Below the pieces are notes generated by a model, which did no database searches, had not been told where the DNA came from, and was given only the letters and a program-made list of their open reading frames with translations. The position numbers were made by a program, and so were the translations under genes. Of a stretch of 64,000 bases of DNA, positions 59,203 to 64,000 are shown piece after piece. This DNA comes from an uncultured Lachnospiraceae bacterium (GTDB lineage Bacteria; Bacillota; Clostridia; Lachnospirales; Lachnospiraceae). Position 1 is the stretch's first letter. Every line of letters begins with the position of its first letter. The stretch lies in contig CAJUSK010000036.1 in assembly GCA_910589075.1 (NCBI GenBank), forward strand, positions 23,595-87,594. Direction: 5' to 3'.

Positions 59203-60342
59203 ATGGGGAATATCATCGACTACATCAGAGAGTATGGTACATATTCATTGTTGGAACGGCCTTTTTCCGATGAGGACAGCCTGGTAATTGCACAGTTTTC
59301 CTATTTGAAACTGGAAAGGGTGCTCATGGAGAACGGGGAAGGACACAGCGGTGTAACTGTCGGTGCGATCCGTCACAGAGACAGATTTGAAGAACTGTTC
59401 GCGGATACGCGTTTTGCAGAGGATAATTATGCCCTGTTTGAAGCGATGCGCACAAGCCGCCGTTTTCAGACAATGCAGGTTGCGGATTGTGCATATCGGC
59501 TTGACAGGACGGAGCCGTCGCAGTTTTTTGCCTGTACCTGCCTTTTGGAAGACGGCTCTGTCTGTATTGTTTTCCGGGGAACGGACGAAACATTGGCAGG
59601 CTGGAAAGAAGACTGCTATCTGTCATCCAGAGCGCCGGTTACAAGTCAGAAACTGAGCGCGGCCTATTTGGACAGAGCTGCCGGGCGGTGGGAAGGGACC
59701 CTGCTGGTGGGAGGACATTCCAAAGGCGGCAATCTGGCCGTATATGGGGCCATGCACTGTCAGGCGCAGGTCCGGCAGCGGATCAGGCAGATTTACAGCC
59801 TGGACGGGCCGGGGGTTCTGCCCTGCCACCGGGATGCTGTGACTTACCCGGAGATTCGCGGGCGCATTCGGAAAATTGTACCGCATTCCTCTCTGGTGGG
59901 GATGTTGTTTGAGGATTCCGGAACCTATACGGTGGTGGAGAGCAATACATTTGGGCTGTTGCAGCACAATCCCTTTTCCTGGATTGTCCGGGACGGAAGA
60001 TTTGTGACAGTGCGGGACATTTACAGAGGGAGAAAGGCGGCTGTGGAAGTGCTGAACCGCTGGATTGAGACGATGGGCCTGGCGGAGCAGGAAGCGTTGA
60101 CAAAGGAGCTGTTTGCCATACTGGATGCCGCAGAAGTGGAAACGCTGTTGGATTTTTCGGGCAACTGGGCACAGACAGCCAGACGGATGGCCAGGGCATT
60201 GCGGGACACGGACGGGCAAATGGCCGGGGAACTGCGCCGGGCCTGGGGGCTGCTGCTGGCTGCGGGCAAAGAGGTGGCCGGGGCGCACAGAGGCACACAG
60301 ACGGACGATGGATGTACCGGGGAAAACCATAAAATGGAATAG
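59203..60342 (+). CDS. Mbeg1-like (DUF2974) alpha/beta-hydrolase
   Basis: The 379-residue protein has the lipase-like nucleophile elbow GGHSKGGNLAVYGA near residue 168 (Ser in GHSKG), an upstream VFRGTDETLAGWKED oxyanion-type segment near residue 126, and LDGPGVL after it. This fits the Mbeg1-like/DUF2974 family common in Clostridia and lactic acid bacteria. No signal peptide is present. It may cleave an ester, but no substrate is known. ATG 59203 follows AAGGAGC. Confidence 0.87.
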   Translation: MGNIIDYIREYGTYSLLERPFSDEDSLVIAQFSYLKLERVLMENGEGHSGVTVGAIRHRDRFEELFADTRFAEDNYALFEAMRTSRRFQTMQVADCAYRLDRTEPSQFFACTCLLEDGSVCIVFRGTDETLAGWKEDCYLSSRAPVTSQKLSAAYLDRAAGRWEGTLLVGGHSKGGNLAVYGAMHCQAQVRQRIRQIYSLDGPGVLPCHRDAVTYPEIRGRIRKIVPHSSLVGMLFEDSGTYTVVESNTFGLLQHNPFSWIVRDGRFVTVRDIYRGRKAAVEVLNRWIETMGLAEQEALTKELFAILDAAEVETLLDFSGNWAQTARRMARALRDTDGQMAGELRRAWGLLLAAGKEVAGAHRGTQTDDGCTGENHKME

Positions 60343-60394
60343 AAGTTTCCGGGTGGCAATAAAATAAAAGAAAACATCCGTCAGGAGACATTAT

Positions 60395-61435
60395 TTGGAT
60401 ATTTCACTGGAAAACCGGGAAATTGCCGGTGGACTGCACGCGCAGACCCCGGTAGCGGATCTGCATCTGGATCTGCCCGGCGAACTGTTGTTCAGGCACA
60501 GATGCGGTGTATACAATATCATTCGAACCGCGTATCTGCCTCTCTGGAAAAAAGCAGGCATCGCGCTGGTGGGCGCCTCAGTATATGTGGAGGATACCTG
60601 TCTGCCGGAGAATGGCCTGCGGAATGCGCTGTTACAGATTCTGGCGCTGAAAGAAGAATTGCGGGATCTGGAAGGGGAAGTGCACCTGATTCGCTGCCGG
60701 GCGGATCTGGACCGGGCATATGCCGGAGAATCCATAGGGATTTTGCTGTATCTGGAAGGGCTGGATTTTCTTGGCGTGGATACGGGACTGCTGGAACTGT
60801 TGTCAGAGCTGGGCGTTATGGGCGCTTCGCTTGCCTGGAGCAGGCAGAATCTGTTGGCTTACGGCTGCTGCCGGGCCGCAAAACATTACGAAATACGCGG
60901 GAAACTTACGGAAGAAGGCATACGTGCCATAGGGACAATGGAGAAACTGCATATGTTCCTGGATATCAGCCATCTCAATGACGAAGGGACGGAAGAAGTG
61001 CTGACAGAAGCGGAGATTCCTATCCTGGCCACGCATTCCAATGCGCGGGCAGTTTATTTTCACTATCGGAATCTGACAGACGGGCAGATTGATCTGCTTT
61101 CCGACAGGGGCGGTATCATCGGTCTGAACGGCTGCAGCCTGCTGGTTGGAGCGGATCGGGGCGGCGGCCTGGAACTTCTCACAAGGCATGGCATGTATCT
61201 GACGGAACGTGCGGGTGCAGAACATGTCTGTCTTGGGCTGGATCTTTGCCGCAGGTATGAGCTGGCAAGAAGGGAACTGGGAGAGGAAGCGGATGCGGGC
61301 TGGGATATATTGACCGGTTACGGGGAGCTTGCGCTGCTTACGGCTGCTTTTCTGGAAGCCGGTATGAGCCAGGAAAAACTAAGAAAACTGCTGGGATTGA
61401 ATGCGTTTGCTTTTCTGCGCAGGATATTACCATAG
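60395..61435 (+). CDS. Membrane dipeptidase family (peptidase M19) protein
   Basis: The 346-residue enzyme is of the renal dipeptidase type. Metal ligands are visible: DLHLD near residue 22, YLEGLDF near 119, MFLDISHLND near 186 and LATHSNARAV near 211, giving the expected His-x-Asp, Glu, His, His set. GLDLC near 283 holds a further Asp. It should hydrolyse small dipeptides with two zinc ions. The start is TTG 60395 with AGGAG seven bases before it. It is followed after 14 bases by the HD-type gene. Confidence 0.9.
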   Translation: MDISLENREIAGGLHAQTPVADLHLDLPGELLFRHRCGVYNIIRTAYLPLWKKAGIALVGASVYVEDTCLPENGLRNALLQILALKEELRDLEGEVHLIRCRADLDRAYAGESIGILLYLEGLDFLGVDTGLLELLSELGVMGASLAWSRQNLLAYGCCRAAKHYEIRGKLTEEGIRAIGTMEKLHMFLDISHLNDEGTEEVLTEAEIPILATHSNARAVYFHYRNLTDGQIDLLSDRGGIIGLNGCSLLVGADRGGGLELLTRHGMYLTERAGAEHVCLGLDLCRRYELARRELGEEADAGWDILTGYGELALLTAAFLEAGMSQEKLRKLLGLNAFAFLRRILP

Positions 61436-61449
61436 GATAAGGGGCGGCC

Positions 61450-61860
61450 ATGAATCTTGTGGAATACGCATATGAGACTGCACGGCGTTATTATACGTCC
61501 GAAACCTTTGAGCATGCGGTGCGGGTTGCAGGATATATCAGGGAAAATCCCATGATTTCAGCCGGGATACAGGAGGATTGCTTTGCGCTGGCGCTGATGC
61601 ATGATCTGCTGGAAGATACGGAATATAAAGAGGATGCAGGTATTGTGGGGACACGCATTACAAAATGCCTTTCCATACTGACCAGGCCGGAGGGTATGGA
61701 TTATATTCCGTATATACAGCATATCCGTGCCTGTGCCGGCGACTGGCCGGAAGCCTGGTGGGTGAAACTGGCCGACATAAAGGACCATCTGGCACAGACG
61801 GATACTTTGACGGAGCGGCTGCGGGATAAGTATGTCGGGGCGCTGCCATATCTCTTATGA
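61450..61860 (+). CDS. HD-domain phosphohydrolase-like protein
   Basis: The 136-residue protein has the HD-fold signature His in FEHAVRVAGY near residue 21, His-Asp in LMHDLLEDTEY near 50, and Asp in VKLADIKDHL near 108. This is the minimal set of RelA/SpoT-hydrolase-like or Mesh1-like enzymes. It may remove phosphate or pyrophosphate from a nucleotide, but the short length leaves the substrate open. It is likely co-transcribed with the dipeptidase. Confidence 0.8.
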   Translation: MNLVEYAYETARRYYTSETFEHAVRVAGYIRENPMISAGIQEDCFALALMHDLLEDTEYKEDAGIVGTRITKCLSILTRPEGMDYIPYIQHIRACAGDWPEAWWVKLADIKDHLAQTDTLTERLRDKYVGALPYLL

Positions 61861-61996
61861 CGGGGATCTGTTGTCCTCTGCAAGTCACAGGGCTTCGGCG
61901 CTTGTTCTGGTTGGCGGACTGTGGTATAAGAGAACACTTCGAAAGCCAGAGCTTATGACAGATGTATAAATACAAATGGAGAAGGGGGAAGGAACA

Positions 61997-62758
61997 ATGA
62001 AAAAGAATGGGCTGTGTAACATGGTGGCGCTGTTGTCCGGCGCTGTGTTATTTTCCGTGGCTTCTGTACCGGGACAGGTGGCTCAGGCGGAGGAGATTAC
62101 GGCGGCTTCCAGGGCTGTTACGGCTTACTCGGAGGATTATACCATGGGCAGTGTGTCGGCACTCTGTAATGGGGAGACTTTCCAGAACGGCATCTATGCG
62201 GCGGACAGTGACAGTATTGCGGTGTCGGCCGTTCCCAACAGCGGTTATTCCTTTGCCTATTTTACGGATAATGGGGTGATTGTTTCCAAAAGCGCTTATT
62301 ATGTATTCTGTCCCGGATTTTATGACCATACGGTTGTGGCCCATTTTGTAAAGCGGGGAGATCATGATGAGGATGATGTGCCACGGGTGAACTGGTCCAA
62401 CAGTGCCTGTGTCTTTGCACCGGGATATAAGATAGATGCCGTCAGCATTACAACCAGCCAGGTCGTACAGGGCAGACAGTGCCGGGAGGCTTTTGACAGC
62501 GTGCGGGAAGACTATCAATATATTGGCATGTATAATATTTCTTTTGCACATGCCGGCAAACCGGTGGATAAGCTGGATCATTCCGTGCAGCTTTTGTTTG
62601 ACATTCCGGCTCAGTACCAGAAAAGCGGCAGGCAGTTTAGGATGTTGCGGGTCTGGCAAGGGCAGCCGGCTGCTCTGGAAAACATGGATGAGCGGGGAAA
62701 TAAGGTGCAATTTGAGACAGATTGTACAGGGGCTTATGCGCTGGTTTACAGGGATTAG
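61997..62758 (+). CDS. Secreted hypothetical protein
   Basis: The 253-residue product has a signal peptide (MKKNGLCNMVALLSGAVLFSV, cleavage probably after AQA near residue 31). The mature part is beta-rich, with FAYFTDNGVIVSKSAYYVF and a C-terminal MLRVWQGQPAALENMDE segment. No lipobox, sorting signal or catalytic motif was seen. ATG 61997 follows GGGGGAAGG; an ATG at 61976 is in frame but before the binding site. Confidence 0.75.
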   Translation: MKKNGLCNMVALLSGAVLFSVASVPGQVAQAEEITAASRAVTAYSEDYTMGSVSALCNGETFQNGIYAADSDSIAVSAVPNSGYSFAYFTDNGVIVSKSAYYVFCPGFYDHTVVAHFVKRGDHDEDDVPRVNWSNSACVFAPGYKIDAVSITTSQVVQGRQCREAFDSVREDYQYIGMYNISFAHAGKPVDKLDHSVQLLFDIPAQYQKSGRQFRMLRVWQGQPAALENMDERGNKVQFETDCTGAYALVYRD

Positions 62759-62811
62759 CCACCGATTAATCAGGCGCCGGAGAAATTTGTCAATTTTTTT
62801 AAAATAAAGTA

Positions 62812-62840
62812 TTGACTTTCATCCCATAAGGTGATAGTAT
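62812..62840 (+). promoter_or_regulatory. Promoter of the tRNA-Leu pair
   Basis: TTGACT (62812-62817), 17-base spacer, TAGTAT (62835-62840), 20 bases before the first tRNA. Confidence 0.75.
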
Positions 62841-62859
62841 ACTACTTGCGGCACGACAT

Positions 62860-62943
62860 GCGGGAGTGCTGGAATTGGCAGACAGGCAAGACTAAGGATC
62901 TTGTGCCCGTATAGGCGTGTGGGTTCAAGTCCCATCTCCCGCA
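62860..62943 (+). tRNA. tRNA-Leu (anticodon AAG)
   Basis: Acceptor GCGGGAG pairs with CTCCCGC; the anticodon stem CAAGA/TCTTG holds loop CTAAGGA, so the anticodon is AAG. A long variable arm marks it as class II. GGGTTCAAGTCCC forms the T arm. CCA is not encoded. Length 84. Confidence 0.92.
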
Positions 62944-62949
62944 CGGTGA

Positions 62950-63034
62950 GCAGGAATGGCGGAATTGGCAGACGCGCACGGTTCAGGTCCGTGTGAGCAT
63001 TGCGCTCATGAGGGTTCAAGTCCCTTTTCCTGCA
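62950..63034 (+). tRNA. tRNA-Leu (anticodon CAG)
   Basis: Acceptor GCAGGAA pairs with TTCCTGC; the anticodon stem CACGG/CCGTG holds loop TTCAGGT, so the anticodon is CAG. The variable arm GAGCATTGCGCTC is typical of Leu. CCA is not encoded. Length 85; six bases separate it from the first tRNA. Confidence 0.94.
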
Positions 63035-63040
63035 CTGGAT

Positions 63041-63100
63041 AGATATGATCATCCGAGTCCCGTTTTCGAACGGGTACGGTTTCGGATTTTCGCTATATCT
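63041..63100 (+). other. Nested hairpin with UUCG tetraloop after the tRNAs
   Basis: Three nested stems: AGATAT (63041-63046) with ATATCT (63095-63100), ATCCGA (63051-63056) with TCGGAT (63082-63087), and CCCGTT (63059-63064) with AACGGG (63069-63074), closing a TTCG loop. It may be the tRNA 3' trailer or an independent small RNA. Confidence 0.55.
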
Positions 63101-63116
63101 TCAGTGCTAAAGTAGA

Positions 63117-63149
63117 AGCGGCGGTATCTTTACGATACTGCCGCTTTTG
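63117..63149 (+). terminator. Intrinsic terminator of the tRNA transcript
   Basis: AGCGGCGGTATC (63117-63128) pairs with GATACTGCCGCT (63134-63145), with one G-U pair, followed by TTTG. Confidence 0.85.
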
Positions 63150-63190
63150 TCATGCTTAAATTTTTAAAATGATCTGTCAACAGACAGCGG

Positions 63191-63604
63191 TCACAATTCT
63201 TCGTCATTTATTGCAATGACAGTACCTCTCTGGCATGCTTCCAGACATAAACTTCTCGCAACAAGGCCGGTGGTGATATGTACTTTGCCGGATGCAATCT
63301 CTTCATCAGACAGCTTTTCCGGGCTTACTGCATATAATCCATAATGCATTTCCACCAGACCGAACAAGTCATCCATGACATATGTGGTGAAATCCGGCGG
63401 TGTATTCAGCACATGAGACATGTTTTCAAGCGCTTCCTGCTTGAGCTGTTCCGGATTGCCGGAATATTCATCTGACAATGCCGCAATTACATGATCACCG
63501 ATTAATGCAAAACATCTTCTGTTATTATAATAATATCTGAAATGTCTGATGGTATGTTCTTCTGTTTCGGTCAGTTCTCTCTGTACATAGTTGTGTATTT
63601 GCAT
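63191..63604 (-). CDS. Hypothetical protein
   Basis: The 137-residue product is not recognised. It is acidic with no signal or membrane span; ALIGDHVIAALSDEY near residue 34 and GKVHITTGLVARSL near 106 are its clearest strand-like parts. ATG complement 63604 follows AGGAGG, which supports a real gene. It is convergent with the tRNA pair. Upstream lies the repeat-rich right edge. Confidence 0.75.
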   Translation of the reverse strand: MQIHNYVQRELTETEEHTIRHFRYYYNNRRCFALIGDHVIAALSDEYSGNPEQLKQEALENMSHVLNTPPDFTTYVMDDLFGLVEMHYGLYAVSPEKLSDEEIASGKVHITTGLVARSLCLEACQRGTVIAINDEEL

Positions 63605-63648
63605 GGAAGATACCTCCTGTCTTGTAGGGTTGTCCTTTCAGGACTTTT

Positions 63649-63883
63649 TTTGTTTCATAGGAAGGTGCGTCCTATGAAACAAAAGGGATGCGCAGCTTCG
63701 CGCGCGGAACAAAAGCTGCGCTTTCCGGAAAATTTGGACGCGGGAGTGTGCGAAGCGCACTTTTGTTTTTTCATAGGAAGGTGCGTCCTATGAAACAAAA
63801 GGGATGCGCAGCTTCGCGCGCGGAACAAAAGCTGCGCCTTCCGGAAAATTTGGACGCGGGAGTGTGCGAAGCGCACTTTTGTT
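63649..63883. repeat. 116-bp tandem direct repeat with internal palindromes, two copies
   Basis: Two copies of period 116 (63653-63768 and 63769-63883) differ at very few bases. Each contains three hairpins: TTTCATAGGA with TCCTATGAAA, GCGCAGCTT with AAGCTGCGC, and TGCGAAGCGCA. The first hairpin of copy 1 extends to 15 bp (63649-63663 with 63671-63685). Open frames through the repeat are artefacts of the pattern. Confidence 0.92.
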
Positions 63884-63885
63884 AT

Positions 63886-63994
63886 CGGCTTTAGCCGGTT
63901 GAGTGCGGCGGAGTTTTTCGTGTTCCGAAAAACGGAGACGTGCGAAACAGAAAACCACCTGCTATGCGGGTGGTGTAGCAAGTGCTTATAGCAC
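63886..63994. other. Further hairpin cluster at right edge
   Basis: CGGCT/AGCCG (63886-63897), GTTTTTCG/CGAAAAAC (63913-63933), CCACC/GGTGG (63955-63973) and GTGC/GCAC (63982-63994) follow the tandem repeat without any gene. The block runs to the window edge and may be part of a larger repeat element. Confidence 0.6.
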
Positions 63995-64000
63995 AAAAAT

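Noticed and set aside
63655..63996. 113-codon minus-strand frame at the right edge
   Set aside because: It runs straight through two copies of the palindromic tandem repeat and has repeated translation; no ribosome binding site.

Overview
The window reads as a chromosomal segment of a Gram-positive member of the Clostridia, most likely family Lachnospiraceae. This is an inference from gene content (BioY under a BirA-type operator, DUF1540, LytTR/GHKL two-component pair, an L20-type leader before infC-rpmI-rplT, a PBP1A with a long tail), strong AGGAGG-type ribosome binding sites, frequent TTG starts and moderate GC. No phage, integrase, IS element or CRISPR array was seen. Most genes are ordinary chromosomal housekeeping, but the left 12 kb is an accessory glycan cluster and the intergenic regions carry an unusual amount of repeat and RNA structure.

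Layout. 2-12274: one long + strand surface-glycan operon. It holds two NAD-dependent epimerases, a C-methyltransferase-type enzyme, a radical SAM/SPASM protein, a GT4 glycosyltransferase, an RmlC-like 3,5-epimerase, CysD and a CysN-CysC fusion (ATP to APS to PAPS), a CHR-family anion transporter and a CDP-glucose 4,6-dehydratase. Together these suggest a CDP-linked, methyl-branched 6-deoxysugar and a sulfated glycan with its own sulfate uptake and activation. 12423-23129: two chemoreceptors, fructosamine kinase, an XRE regulator, a TtcA-like enzyme and a c-di-GMP phosphodiesterase with a degenerate GGDEF. 23294-27730: an SH3b membrane protein coupled to an ABC exporter, then a siroheme sulfite/nitrite reductase. 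27800-36657: TfoX-C protein, three successive HlyD-like adaptors coupled to a MacB-like permease and ATPase, then xpt, a TetR regulator and a small protein. 36867-43581: PBP1A, YigZ, MgtE, exonuclease III and a membrane protein. 43635-48050: purA with a structured leader, then bioY-bioD-bioA behind a promoter carrying two BirA-like palindromes. 48067-53296: two HAD hydrolases, LytTR regulator plus GHKL kinase, nagB and a SEC-C protein. 53566-55597: a candidate structured RNA, a double DUF1540 protein, then infC-rpmI-rplT with an attenuator. 55863-64000: a Cys-rich repeat surface protein, VanZ, NdpA, Mbeg1-like, M19 dipeptidase, an HD protein, a secreted protein, two tRNA-Leu genes, a small protein and a right edge of GC-rich tandem palindromes.

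Main points for a second look: the sulfate-activating glycan cluster with an embedded CHR transporter; a 34-bp unit, five copies, made from the 3' end of the methyltransferase gene, and a similar tail duplication at bioD/bioA; a dispersed CAATAG...CTATTG hairpin repeat family at seven intergenic sites; a candidate H-type pseudoknot RNA with its own terminator at 53566-53690; and a pseudoknot-capable leader before purA.
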